A stretch of DNA of 56,990 nucleotides from an uncultured Clostridia bacterium (GCA_947166385.1 CAMVEB010000025.1:1-56990), one strand, 5' to 3'. Positions 23,978 through 34,249 are shown, numbered from the stretch's first letter. Made by a program: numbers and translations. The notes: generated by a model from the letters alone, not told the origin.

Positions 23978-25720
23978 ATGACGGAAAAAGAGATTTTGGA
24001 TATCTTGGAATATGGTGAGCATATTCATCTTGAATGTAAAAAAGCAGAGGCTAAATTACCCAATTCCGTATGGGAAACATATTCGTCTTTTGCTAATACA
24101 GATGGCGGAATTATTCTGTTTGGCGTCGAGGAGCATATAAAAGAGACTAATTTCAATCGTCGCTTTGAATTTCATTCAATAAACAATCCGGATCAGAGGA
24201 CAAAAGATTTCTGGAATACAATTAATAGTGCAAAAGTAAGTGCCAATATACTTGTCGATTCAGATGTTGGCACATGTAAAGTAATGGGCGAATTAATTAT
24301 GTGGATTAATGTGCCGCGTGCAAAGTATCTGCAGAGGCCTGTTTATTTGAATGAAAATCCAATAAAAGGCAGTTACAAACGAAATCATGAAGGGGATTAT
24401 CATTGCACAGAAGATGAAGTTAAGGCCATGCTTCGTGATGCAAATGACGCAGGCAGTGATGGGACAATACTAGATGGATATACAATGGAAGACATAGATC
24501 AAAATGCTTTGCGTTCTTACAGAATTGAATTTGAGCATCATAATCCTGATCATGTCTGGAATAGATTGGATGATCTTGAATTCCTCCAGAAAATGGGGGG
24601 ATATATTAGAGATAGATCAACGGGGAAAAAATGGCTTACAGCAGCGGGATTGTTGATGTTTGGTACAGGAGAAGCGATTCGTGAACGATTTTCTAATATT
24701 CGAATGGATTATATTGATCAAAGCAATCTTCTGCCGGGTAGCAGATGGAGCGATCGAATAACTTATGATGGCATGTGGGAAAACAATCTATATAATTTTA
24801 TGAGACAAGTGATGCCAAAGCTTGTTTCGGGTTTAAAAAGGCCTTTTCGTTTAGAAGGGATGTATCGGGTTGATGATACGCCAGTTCATAAGGCTATTCG
24901 TGAAGCCGTAGTAAATATGATGATTCATAGTGATTATATGATTACAGGCGTTCTGAAAATCGTAAAAATGGACAATGGTTTTATATTTTCAAATCCTGGC
25001 AATCTAAAACTACCAGTACAAGATATTTATGAAGGAGGCCATTCTGTCGCCAGAAACCCTCATATTCAAACTCTATTTCGCATGATAGGCGCTGGAGATA
25101 ATATTGGATCAGGATTTCCAACGATTTTAGATGCATGGGGAGAAGAAAACTGGCGAAAACCCGATTTGTATGAAGATTCAGATCTGAGGCAGGTGGAATT
25201 GAAATTATGGATGGTTTCTCTCATGCCCCCGGAATGTAGTGAACATCTTCATGCCCTTTATGGCACCTTGTATACTCATCTTAACAACAATGAACAAATA
25301 ATACTTGCTACGGCTTATCTTGAAGGTGCAGTTACAAATTCTCGTTTGCAATCCATTCTGAATCTTCATAGTACAGAAATTGGTCGTATTCTGGCAGGAT
25401 TAGTAGAACGTAATCTGATAAACATTGAAAGAAAAGGACGATGGTCAAGCTATCAAATAAATGAAGATTATAAGATGCCTCCTGAGCAGATAGATATATC
25501 AGAATTTACGATAGGGGATGAAGTGTTTAATTCTGAATCGGAACGCATCATATATGAATATGCACGAGAGAATGGTTTTATTACTACTGCGCAGGTGCTG
25601 CAGATAACAAGGATTAATACAAGACAAGGAGCTTCTCTTGCGCTAAACAAATTGATTAACAGGAATCTGCTTCGAAAAACGGGAAAGGGAAGGTCGACGA
25701 TCTATGAATTAGTGAAGTGA
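23978..25720 (+). CDS. Schlafen/AlbA-domain ATP-binding protein
   Basis: A 580-aa protein. The N-terminal AlbA_2 (Schlafen-like) domain is seen in YGEHIHLECKKAEAKLPN and SSFANTDGGIILFGV (residues 12-50). A central region leads to an HATPase_c_4 motif, REAVVNMMIHSDY (E309, N313), followed by FSNPGNL and GAGDNIGSGFP. The C terminus has winged-helix-like segments (LHSTEIGRILAGLVERNLIN and a second at the end). These proteins act as transcriptional regulators or, in defence islands, as nucleic-acid-linked sensors; the precise role is unknown. The ATG at 23978 has TTTGGAGGC upstream and matches the usual start, although the frame is open to 23828 through the tandem repeat. The gene is clearly more A+T-rich than its operon neighbours, suggesting separate acquisition. 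Confidence 0.82.
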   Translation: MTEKEILDILEYGEHIHLECKKAEAKLPNSVWETYSSFANTDGGIILFGVEEHIKETNFNRRFEFHSINNPDQRTKDFWNTINSAKVSANILVDSDVGTCKVMGELIMWINVPRAKYLQRPVYLNENPIKGSYKRNHEGDYHCTEDEVKAMLRDANDAGSDGTILDGYTMEDIDQNALRSYRIEFEHHNPDHVWNRLDDLEFLQKMGGYIRDRSTGKKWLTAAGLLMFGTGEAIRERFSNIRMDYIDQSNLLPGSRWSDRITYDGMWENNLYNFMRQVMPKLVSGLKRPFRLEGMYRVDDTPVHKAIREAVVNMMIHSDYMITGVLKIVKMDNGFIFSNPGNLKLPVQDIYEGGHSVARNPHIQTLFRMIGAGDNIGSGFPTILDAWGEENWRKPDLYEDSDLRQVELKLWMVSLMPPECSEHLHALYGTLYTHLNNNEQIILATAYLEGAVTNSRLQSILNLHSTEIGRILAGLVERNLINIERKGRWSSYQINEDYKMPPEQIDISEFTIGDEVFNSESERIIYEYARENGFITTAQVLQITRINTRQGASLALNKLINRNLLRKTGKGRSTIYELVK

Positions 25721-25820
25721 TTCCTGTTATACTCGTAAATATTCTTGATTTTAAGAAGATTTACGAGGGTTTATGAGAATAATCGTTTAGTGATTTTTAT
25801 TGTACAATGGAGGAGAGTCG

Positions 25821-28800
25821 ATGATCCCATCTGTATTGGCATCCCGGTTCCGGGAAGGGTTGAAAGATTATATGGAGACGTCGTATCCGATCACGTCTCC
25901 GATCTTTCAGGACAGTCTGCATCGCTTTCTGGAGAAGGAAGATGCTTTCTTTCATGAGCCGTTTATCTCGGTGCGGCTGCCTTTCCGGGTGGCGGAGCAT
26001 GGGAATGAACGGTTTGCGGCGATTCATTCTGCTTATTCCCCTTATGTGCATCAGAACAGGGCGTTTGACCGGCTGGTTGGAGAGGATCCGCAGTCCACGC
26101 TGGTGGCGACGGGGACTGGTTCCGGTAAAACGGAGTGTTTCCTGTATCCGATTCTGGAATACTGCTATCATCATCGGTCTGAGAAAGGAATCAAGGCCCT
26201 GATCATTTATCCCATGAATGCCCTGGCATCCGATCAGGCGATCCGGATGGCCAAGGAGATCTGGAAATCTCCGGAGCTCAGAGGGAATGTGACGGCCGGT
26301 ATGTTCGTTGGCGGAATCAGCAGCGCGGATACGAAAGGCATGTCCAAAGAGATGGTCATTACGGATCATCAGACGCTGCTGGAGAATCCGCCGGATATCC
26401 TGATGACGAACTATAAGATGCTGGATTACCTGATGGTGCAGCCGAAGAATGCCGCACTGTGGGCAACTAATGATAATCCGGATACCCTGCGTTTTGTGAT
26501 CGTCGATGAACTGCATACCTTTGACGGAGCCCAGGGGACGGACCTGGCCTGCCTGGTGCGCCGGCTGAAGAGCCGCCTGAAAATCCAGCCCGGTTATCTC
26601 TGCTGTGTCGGGACATCGGCAACGATGGGCGGCCCGGAAAGCAAGGCGGCCATGCTGGGATACGCGCAGCGCATTTTCGGGGAGCCCTTTGAGGAGGATT
26701 CCATCATTACGGAAGACCGCCTGACCTCCCATGAATTCCTGTATGGGAAAGAGATTTCCAGCTTCAGGGTGCCGGAAAGGGCGGATGCTGATCAGCTGCG
26801 CCGTCTGGCGGAGACAGAGCAGGAAGAGGAGTATCTGCGGTATGCGGTTTCCTGCTGGTTCGAAGAGGAGAAACACATGGCGGATCCGCTGTCCAAAGAG
26901 GGCCGGATCGAGCTGGCGGACAGGTTGATGGGGCATTCCTTTTTCCAGAGCATGATCGGCATCATGGGCAGCCGGATTATGCAGCCGGCGGAGCTGTGCG
27001 ATGAGCTCAGCAAAGTCTATGATGTCATGCAGGGAGAGACGGGCAAGGCCTTGCTGGATTCCCTGCTGGCCCTGATTTCCCATGCGCGGATCCGGGATAT
27101 GCTGGGGAATGTCCGGCCCTTCCTGCAGGTGCAGGTGCAGCTCTGGATGCGGGAACTGACCCGGATGCGGGCGAAGATCGATAAGGAATACGCGGAGCTG
27201 GCCCTGGACCGGGATCTGAATCAGACCCTGGCGGACAGGCATCAGCATTATCTGCCGGTGGTGAACTGCCACGACTGCGGAGCGACCGGATGGACCGGGA
27301 TTATCGATGAGGTCGGGCAGCTGGGGGTTAAGGATACCAAGGTTTTCAACAATAAATATTTCTCCGGGGATAAGCAGATCCGGATGGCTTTCCCGCGCAG
27401 AGCGGGAGAAGCGGGAACCCTTTCCATGATCAGGGCCCGGCTGTGCCCGGAGTGCAAGTATGCGCAGGTGGACAAGGACGAAGAGAAATGCTCCGCCTGC
27501 GGCCATGAAACGATTCCGATCTGGCTGGTCAATCCCGAGGCGGAGGGCAGGTCAAAATCCTATATCTGCCCTTTCTGCGGCGGCAAGAACAGCCTGATCA
27601 TGCTGGGCCTGCGGACAGCCACGGCCATCAGCGCGGGTATCAGCCAGGTATACGGAACCCGTTTCAATGATGATAAGAAGCTCCTGGCCTTTAATGACAA
27701 TGTGCAGGATGCCTCCCACCGTGCGGCGTTCTTCAACGCCCGGACCTGGCGGTTCGTACTGCGCACGGCGATGCAGCATTTCGTAAAGGACGGCGGGGAA
27801 GGGCTGTCCATCGCGTCCTTTGGCCAGGAGATGAACGAATACTGGCTGAAGAAACTGGGCGAGGAAGCCTGGGTGGATGCGTTTATCCCGCATGATATGG
27901 CTGGTGACAGATGCTACGAAAACCTGCAGAAAACCGGTCATTTCCAGGATGAGGCGGCGAAGAGGAACCTGATCCGCCAGCTGCGGCAGCGGGTTTTGCT
28001 GGAGACGATCCTGGAGTACGGTATCAGCAGCCGGATCGGCCGGACGCTGGAGAAAAACGCTTCCTCGATGATCTCGCCGGATATGGCGTCAGTGAGTGCC
28101 GTGGCGAAAAACGCACTGCCCCGGCTGGAGAATGAGGCAGGCATCCGGGAGATCGATGAACCGATGTTGATGCGGTATCTGCTGATCATGCTCTGGCATC
28201 TGCGGGTTCAGGGCGCCTTTGCGCTGGAGGAATATAAAGCGTATGTCGCGGAAGGCGCCAATCCGTTTACGTTGATTCGGTCCCGGCCCTGGATGTCCAG
28301 CGCGCTTTATAAGTCCCCGAAGTTCCCGGCGAATACCTTTAGCGGGAATTTTGAAGAGCTGAGTGCGGAATGCTGGTATGTGAAGAAGTTCAGCCATCTG
28401 ATCGGCAAAACGCCCCTGGAGTGTCCGGGAATCAGGACAGCGGTAGAAATTCTGCTGGAGGAGCTGGAAAAGCAGGATGTGCTGAAGCGGATGGCCGGTC
28501 CGAAAGGATCGGTGGCCTTTGGCCTGACACCGGATCTTTTCAGGGTGACGACGAAGGTTTCGTCGGTGCGCTGTGATCTGTGCGGGCAGATCCTGAATGT
28601 GGAATCGGATCAGCAGGAGGCCTGGAACGGAGCGGTCTGTACCCGGGAAGGGTGTATGGGTCATTTCCGTCCGACGGAGAATCAGCCATCCTGTTTCGCT
28701 GCCCTGTACGACAATGGGGACCTGGTGCGGATTCATGCCAGGGAGCATACCGGCCTGCTGGAGAGGGGAGACCGGGAGCAGCTGGAAACCGAGTTCAAGC

Positions 28801-31800
28801 ATAAGGAAGCGGATCACAGGCCCTGGGATCCGAATCTGCTCAGCTGTACGCCGACGCTGGAGATGGGTATCGATATCGGGGATCTGTCCACGGTGGTGCT
28901 GTGTTCCGTGCCCCCGTCCCAGGCGAATTATGTGCAGCGGATCGGCCGCGCCGGACGGACGGACGGCAACGCGATGACCGTCACGGTCGCCTCTTCCAAG
29001 GAGCATGATCTGTATTTCTATCAGGAGCCGATGGATATGATCGCGGGGCAGGTGGATCCGCCCGGGATCTTCCTGGATGCGTCCGCGGTGCTGGAACGTC
29101 AGTTTGTCGCTTTCTGTTTTGATAACTGGGTTCGCAGCGGCGTGCCGGAATCTGCGGTGCCGGTCCAGCTGGAGCCGATTCTGAACAAGTATAATCCGAA
29201 GGTGAAGACGAAGGTCGGATTCCCGTTCAATTTCCTGGATTATACGAAATCTCATCTTTCCTCCATGATCCGGATGTTCAAGGGCATGTTCAATGAAGGA
29301 GAAGTGAATGAGGAGACCCTGAAGCGGATGGAGGAATTCGCCAGGGGCAAGGGCGAAGCCGATATGACGGCAAAGATCACGACGGCCTTCAAACTGCAGT
29401 ATGATGAGCGCCAGGCTTTGCGGAACGATATCACGAAACTGAACGCGGCGATCAAGAGCCTGAAGGAAAAGCCGAAGGATGCTTCCTTTGACGAAAAGAT
29501 GACGGATCTGGAGCAGGAGCGGGACGGTCTTTCCGCGGTGGTCCGGAAGATCAATGATAAGAATACCTATGAGTTCCTGTCTGAGGAAGGAATGCTGCCG
29601 AACTACGCGTTCCCGGAGTCTGGGGTGAATCTGAAGGCTATCCTGACCCGGAAAGTGACGACGGAAGAGGAAAACGGGGAAAGAAAGGTTTCTTACGAGA
29701 AGTATACGAAGGAATACAGCCGCGCGGCGGCATCCGCGATCACGGAATTCGCGCCGGACAACAGCTTCTATGCCAACGGTCACAAGCTGGTGATCGACCA
29801 GGTGGATGTGAACAACGAGGAGGAAGCGGAGCGCTGGCGGTTCTGTCCGGACTGCAATCATATGGCGCTGGATTCGACCCTGAAGAATGTGGCGTCCTGT
29901 CCGAACTGCGGCTCGGTGGGCTGGGCGGATCAGGGCCAGGTGCGGACGATGCGCCGGGTTCGGACGGTCTATGCGAATATGCCTTACGAGTCCAGCCGGA
30001 CCGGTGATGAGAGCGACAACCGGACGATCCGCTATTATTCCAATCAGATGCTGGTGGATATCAAAGAAGACGATGTGGAATGCAGCTATCAGTCGGTGAG
30101 CGGGAACACACCGTTTGGCTTTGAATATGTCCGGAAAGCCACCATGCGGGAGATCAATTTCGGCGAGAGCGATAATATCGGGGCCAGGCTGGCCATCGCC
30201 GGCAGGGAGGAAGTCAGGAAAGGGTTTGTGATCTGCAAGTACTGCGGAAAGATTCAGCGCAGAACTGCGAACGCGAAACCGAATCATTCCAGCGTCTGCC
30301 GGGCGAATACCCAGAATCTGAAGGATCCCTATGAGGAATGCATGTTCCTGTATCGGGAGTTCCCGTCGGAGGCGATCCGGATTCTGATGCCGTCCACGAC
30401 GCTCGATTCCAATACGAAAAAGATGGAATCCTTCGCGGCGGCTATCATGCTGGGGCTGAAGAAGCGGTTTAACAATGTGGATCATCTGCGCTTCTGCGTG
30501 ATGGACGCGCCGGTCCCGGAGGGCGGCTTCCGCAAACAGTATATGGTGATCTATGACAGTGTGCCCGGCGGAACGGGATATCTGAAGCAGCTGGTATCCA
30601 CGCCGGATGCTTTGATGGATGTTTTCCGGCTTTCCCTGGACGCAATGGAAAAGTGCTCCTGCGCGCTGGATGAGAAGAAGGACGGTTGTTATCATTGTCT
30701 GTATGGTTACAGGCTGAGCAATCAGATCAACAATATTTCCCGGAAAACAGCGGTGGAACTGCTGCGGAAGATTCTGGATCAGAAGCTGGAGAAGAACAAG
30801 AGTGTTTCCAGCATTGTGATCAACACGAATTTCGACAGTGAGCTGGAAAAACGTTTCATTGAGGCGGTATCACAGAGTTCCCGGCCGGGGATGCCGGTGA
30901 CTATAACCAAGACCAGCGTGAACGGCAAGGAAGGATACTTCCTGGAGATCGGGGACTGCAACTGGGAAATCGAGCCGCAGGTGGATTTTGACAGTGCCAT
31001 GGGGAATCCTGTTCCTTCCCGGCCGGACTTTGTCTTCTGGCCGAAAACGAAAGGATCAAAACAACGGACGGTGGTTGTGTTTACGGACGGATTCACGTAT
31101 CATGGAGATAAGGTGGATGTGGATTCGAACAAGCGTCTGGCCATCCGGGATGTTTTCGGGTATCCGGTCTGGTCCATTACCTGGAAGGATGTGCAGGAAC
31201 GCCTGTCCAGCTCGTCGCTTGCGTTTGCCTCCGGGGCGCTGGATGCTTCCGCGATGGCCGGTGCGAAGGATTTTGAACGGATTCTGCAGAAACGGCATGA
31301 ACCGGACTGGAAGATCCGGAATCTGTCCTCTTTTGATCTGCTGATCCGCTATCTGGGGGATCCGCAGGCGGATCTTCATTTTGAGAATTATGCGGCGGCT
31401 CTGTCGGTGGGCATACTGGATCTGGCAACCAGCGCCCGGGAAGCGTCCTTCGCGGAATGGAACCGTGGTTTCGATGCATACAGCTGTATGCACGAATCCG
31501 AGGAAAAGCCGAAATACCGGGAAACGATCTTCGGAACCTGGGAGCCCTTTGAGCATGTCCGGCTGCTGGTCGGTACTCCGAAGGCAAAGGCGAAGGTCAT
31601 GCAGACGGCGGATGGGAAGCGTGTTCCGGTCTATGATGAAACGGATTGTCCGCTGATTGGCTGCATGGATGATATGAACGCGGAGGATCCGGAGAAATAT
31701 GTGGAAGCCTGGCGGAATTATCTCTACTGTTCGAACATGATGCAGTTCGCGCCGAAACAGGTGTTTGTGACGCGGAGGGGAATCGAACAGGATTTGTATG

Positions 31801-32126
31801 ACTGGTATGCAAAGCGCCATCGCCATCTGGCGGAGGGGAGCATGAATACCGATCCGAGATGGGATGTCATCATCGCGGAGGAGCTTTATGATCCCCAGTG
31901 CCTGGAGCTGGCCAGGACGCTGCAGGAGCAGGGAAAACGGGCTCCGGATGAGGTGGGCATGGAATCGGATGACGGTTCGGTGATTGCCGAAATGGTCTGG
32001 ACGGAAGAGAAGATCGCCGTTCAGCTGGAGTGCCAGAAGGAATTCCATGACAGCCTGGCATCTGAAGGCTGGAATGTGTTTGATGTAACGGATCCGATGA
32101 TCGCGGATATGATAAAGGAGGCCTGA
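25821..32126 (+). CDS. DEAD helicase-DUF1998 fusion, DrmAB-like
   Basis: A 2101-aa SF2 helicase. Motif I is ATGTGSGKTE (96-105), motif II DELH (229-232), motif III CVGTSATMG, and motif VI QRIGRAGR (1039-1046) after LSCTPTLEMGIDIGDL. Several zinc-ribbon pairs are spread through it (for example CHDCG, CPECK with CSAC, CPFC, CDLC, CPDC with CPNC, CKYC). A DUF1998-type region holds PGGTGYL (from 1582) and CYHCLYGYR (from 1623). Further on, RPDFVFWP and VVVFTDGFTYHGDK suggest a degenerate nuclease-like fold. In class 1 DISARM, DrmA is a helicase and DrmB carries DUF1998; here both appear in one chain. GGAGGAG lies 7 bases before the ATG. The next gene starts 3 bases after the stop. Confidence 0.85.
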   Translation: MIPSVLASRFREGLKDYMETSYPITSPIFQDSLHRFLEKEDAFFHEPFISVRLPFRVAEHGNERFAAIHSAYSPYVHQNRAFDRLVGEDPQSTLVATGTGSGKTECFLYPILEYCYHHRSEKGIKALIIYPMNALASDQAIRMAKEIWKSPELRGNVTAGMFVGGISSADTKGMSKEMVITDHQTLLENPPDILMTNYKMLDYLMVQPKNAALWATNDNPDTLRFVIVDELHTFDGAQGTDLACLVRRLKSRLKIQPGYLCCVGTSATMGGPESKAAMLGYAQRIFGEPFEEDSIITEDRLTSHEFLYGKEISSFRVPERADADQLRRLAETEQEEEYLRYAVSCWFEEEKHMADPLSKEGRIELADRLMGHSFFQSMIGIMGSRIMQPAELCDELSKVYDVMQGETGKALLDSLLALISHARIRDMLGNVRPFLQVQVQLWMRELTRMRAKIDKEYAELALDRDLNQTLADRHQHYLPVVNCHDCGATGWTGIIDEVGQLGVKDTKVFNNKYFSGDKQIRMAFPRRAGEAGTLSMIRARLCPECKYAQVDKDEEKCSACGHETIPIWLVNPEAEGRSKSYICPFCGGKNSLIMLGLRTATAISAGISQVYGTRFNDDKKLLAFNDNVQDASHRAAFFNARTWRFVLRTAMQHFVKDGGEGLSIASFGQEMNEYWLKKLGEEAWVDAFIPHDMAGDRCYENLQKTGHFQDEAAKRNLIRQLRQRVLLETILEYGISSRIGRTLEKNASSMISPDMASVSAVAKNALPRLENEAGIREIDEPMLMRYLLIMLWHLRVQGAFALEEYKAYVAEGANPFTLIRSRPWMSSALYKSPKFPANTFSGNFEELSAECWYVKKFSHLIGKTPLECPGIRTAVEILLEELEKQDVLKRMAGPKGSVAFGLTPDLFRVTTKVSSVRCDLCGQILNVESDQQEAWNGAVCTREGCMGHFRPTENQPSCFAALYDNGDLVRIHAREHTGLLERGDREQLETEFKHKEADHRPWDPNLLSCTPTLEMGIDIGDLSTVVLCSVPPSQANYVQRIGRAGRTDGNAMTVTVASSKEHDLYFYQEPMDMIAGQVDPPGIFLDASAVLERQFVAFCFDNWVRSGVPESAVPVQLEPILNKYNPKVKTKVGFPFNFLDYTKSHLSSMIRMFKGMFNEGEVNEETLKRMEEFARGKGEADMTAKITTAFKLQYDERQALRNDITKLNAAIKSLKEKPKDASFDEKMTDLEQERDGLSAVVRKINDKNTYEFLSEEGMLPNYAFPESGVNLKAILTRKVTTEEENGERKVSYEKYTKEYSRAAASAITEFAPDNSFYANGHKLVIDQVDVNNEEEAERWRFCPDCNHMALDSTLKNVASCPNCGSVGWADQGQVRTMRRVRTVYANMPYESSRTGDESDNRTIRYYSNQMLVDIKEDDVECSYQSVSGNTPFGFEYVRKATMREINFGESDNIGARLAIAGREEVRKGFVICKYCGKIQRRTANAKPNHSSVCRANTQNLKDPYEECMFLYREFPSEAIRILMPSTTLDSNTKKMESFAAAIMLGLKKRFNNVDHLRFCVMDAPVPEGGFRKQYMVIYDSVPGGTGYLKQLVSTPDALMDVFRLSLDAMEKCSCALDEKKDGCYHCLYGYRLSNQINNISRKTAVELLRKILDQKLEKNKSVSSIVINTNFDSELEKRFIEAVSQSSRPGMPVTITKTSVNGKEGYFLEIGDCNWEIEPQVDFDSAMGNPVPSRPDFVFWPKTKGSKQRTVVVFTDGFTYHGDKVDVDSNKRLAIRDVFGYPVWSITWKDVQERLSSSSLAFASGALDASAMAGAKDFERILQKRHEPDWKIRNLSSFDLLIRYLGDPQADLHFENYAAALSVGILDLATSAREASFAEWNRGFDAYSCMHESEEKPKYRETIFGTWEPFEHVRLLVGTPKAKAKVMQTADGKRVPVYDETDCPLIGCMDDMNAEDPEKYVEAWRNYLYCSNMMQFAPKQVFVTRRGIEQDLYDWYAKRHRHLAEGSMNTDPRWDVIIAEELYDPQCLELARTLQEQGKRAPDEVGMESDDGSVIAEMVWTEEKIAVQLECQKEFHDSLASEGWNVFDVTDPMIADMIKEA

Positions 32127-32129
32127 TCC

Positions 32130-34238
32130 ATGGCGGATTATAAAGTGGCGATTTCAACTGATTTTTTCACAGCGTTCGCGGCATTGCAGAAATCGAGTCA
32201 GAGTCGGGTCATGGAATTTATGTCCAAATTCCGTTCGAATCCGCTGTCTCCGGGCTTGAATTATGAAAAGCTTCACAGCAAATATGATCAGAAGCTGTAT
32301 TCCGCCCGGGTGGATGATACCTATCGGGTCATCCTGGCCCGGGAAGAGGAAAGCAGTGTTTTCCTGCTGCTGTGGGTGGATCACCATGATGAGGCTTATG
32401 CCTGGGCCAGCAAAAAGCGTGTGGCGGTGAACAAGGATACCGGCAGCCTGCAGGTTTATGATGTGGTGGAAGCGCCTCCGGAAGAGGAAAAATCGGCAGC
32501 GCAGGAGACAAAACCGGCGATGTTTGCTTTCCTGTCGAATATGGATCTGAAAAAACTGGGCGTTCCGGAAGAGCTGGTTTTCCTCGTTCGGGCGATCTAT
32601 ACGGAAAAGGATTTCAATCATGCCCAGCTGAATCTTCCCCAGGATGCTTTCCAGGCGCTGGATTTTGCCAGGGATGGATGCGATCTGGATGAGATTGTGG
32701 AGATTCTGTACGGGGAGTCTGCCGGCCAGGGTGATACCGGGCTGGCTGCCGCGCTGGATCATGCGGTGACGAAGATGCAGTTCACCGTGGTGGAAGGCGA
32801 AGAGGAACTGAAGGCGGCCATGAATGCGCCGCTGGAAAAATGGCGGGTGTTCCTGCATCCGATGCAGAGAAGGCTGGCGGAGAAGAATTTCAAGGGTCCC
32901 GCAAAGGTCCTGGGCGGAGCGGGAACCGGAAAAACGGTGGTCGCGATGCATCGGGCCAAGTACCTGGCTTCCGGATGCAAGGAGAACGAAAGAGTCCTGT
33001 TTACGACCTTTACCGCCAACCTGGCGCAGGATATCAAGGAAAACCTGCGGAAAATCTGCACTTCCGATGAAATGCGGAAAATCGAAGTCATCCATCTGGA
33101 TGCCTGGATCAGCCGTTTCCTGAAGAAACAGGATTATGAATATACGATCTGCTACGAGGATACGATATCGGATCTCTGGAAGGAAGCGGAAAACCATACC
33201 GGCAAGGAATACGATTTTCCGGAAGGCTTCTTTGAGGAAGAGTGGCGGACGGTAGTGCAGGCCTTCGGCATCAATACGGTGCAGGAATATATCCAGGCGC
33301 AGCGGCTTGGCCGGGGCGTCCGGCTGAACCGGAAGGACCGGATTGCCGTATGGGAAGTCTTTGAGGAATACCGGACGCTGATGAATAAAAAACGGATCAG
33401 GGACAATGCTGCGGCGATGAATGAATGCTGCCAGCTGCTGCTGGCCCAGCCGGATTACCATCCGTATAAGCATATCATCGTCGATGAAGGGCAGGATTTC
33501 GGCATGGGTGCCTATCGTCTCCTTCGCACGCTGGCAGGAGATGTGCATGACAATGATCTGTTCATTGTCGGGGACGCGCATCAGCGGATCTATAAGAACA
33601 AGGTGGTGCTGAGCAAATGCCGGGTGGACGTCCGGGGAAGATCCAGCCGCCTGCGGATCAATTATCGTACGACGGAGGAGATCCGGAACTGGGCGATGCA
33701 TATTCTGACAGGGATCTCCTTTGACGATCTGGATGGAGAGCAGGATTCTACCAAGGGATACCGTTCCCTGACGCATGGGGAAGCGCCGGTGGTGGAATCC
33801 TTCGGATCGATCAATGAGGAAGTCAGTTCTCTGATCGCTCATATCAAGGAGCTGAATGAAAAGGAGAAACTGGACTTTACGGAAATGTGCGTCGTGGCCA
33901 GGACGAAGAATATTCTTTCCGATTATTCAAAAGCGCTGCAGGATGCCGGTTTGAAAGTATATGAGATCAAACGGGACAAGACAGATGATCGGGAAATGCC
34001 TGGCGTTCGCCTGGCAACAATGCACCGGGTCAAAGGCCTGGAGTTTACCTGTGTATTTATCGTCGGAATGAATAAAGGTAATATGCCGCTGAAATCCGCC
34101 ATCAATACCAGTGATCCGCAAAGCAAAGAAGAAGCAATGATCGCGGAGAGAAGCCTGTTGTATGTAGCACTGACCCGTGCGAAGAAGATGACGTATCTGT
34201 CCGGCTATGGCAAAATGTCCGAGTTCGTGACGGTATAA
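32130..34238 (+). CDS. RelE-like domain fused to UvrD-type helicase
   Basis: A 702-aa protein. Residues 1-100 look like a RelE/ParE toxin fold (FFTAFAALQKSSQSRVMEF, then NYEKLHSKYDQKLYSARVDD and TYRVILAREE). An SF1A UvrD-like helicase follows: GGAGTGKTV (262-270), DEGQD (452-456), GDAHQRIY, RSSRLRINYRT, GVRLATMHRVKGLEFTCVF and LYVALTRAKKM. The order matches a group of helicases with a RelE-like N terminus; whether this domain cleaves mRNA is not known and no antitoxin gene is evident. The gene starts 3 bases after the helicase-DUF1998 gene, with AAAGGAGG upstream, so it is the next operon member. Class 1 DISARM has a phospholipase D-type protein (DrmC) which I do not find; this helicase may take its place. 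Confidence 0.88.
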   Translation: MADYKVAISTDFFTAFAALQKSSQSRVMEFMSKFRSNPLSPGLNYEKLHSKYDQKLYSARVDDTYRVILAREEESSVFLLLWVDHHDEAYAWASKKRVAVNKDTGSLQVYDVVEAPPEEEKSAAQETKPAMFAFLSNMDLKKLGVPEELVFLVRAIYTEKDFNHAQLNLPQDAFQALDFARDGCDLDEIVEILYGESAGQGDTGLAAALDHAVTKMQFTVVEGEEELKAAMNAPLEKWRVFLHPMQRRLAEKNFKGPAKVLGGAGTGKTVVAMHRAKYLASGCKENERVLFTTFTANLAQDIKENLRKICTSDEMRKIEVIHLDAWISRFLKKQDYEYTICYEDTISDLWKEAENHTGKEYDFPEGFFEEEWRTVVQAFGINTVQEYIQAQRLGRGVRLNRKDRIAVWEVFEEYRTLMNKKRIRDNAAAMNECCQLLLAQPDYHPYKHIIVDEGQDFGMGAYRLLRTLAGDVHDNDLFIVGDAHQRIYKNKVVLSKCRVDVRGRSSRLRINYRTTEEIRNWAMHILTGISFDDLDGEQDSTKGYRSLTHGEAPVVESFGSINEEVSSLIAHIKELNEKEKLDFTEMCVVARTKNILSDYSKALQDAGLKVYEIKRDKTDDREMPGVRLATMHRVKGLEFTCVFIVGMNKGNMPLKSAINTSDPQSKEEAMIAERSLLYVALTRAKKMTYLSGYGKMSEFVTV

Positions 34239-34249
34239 GGGAGTAAGCG

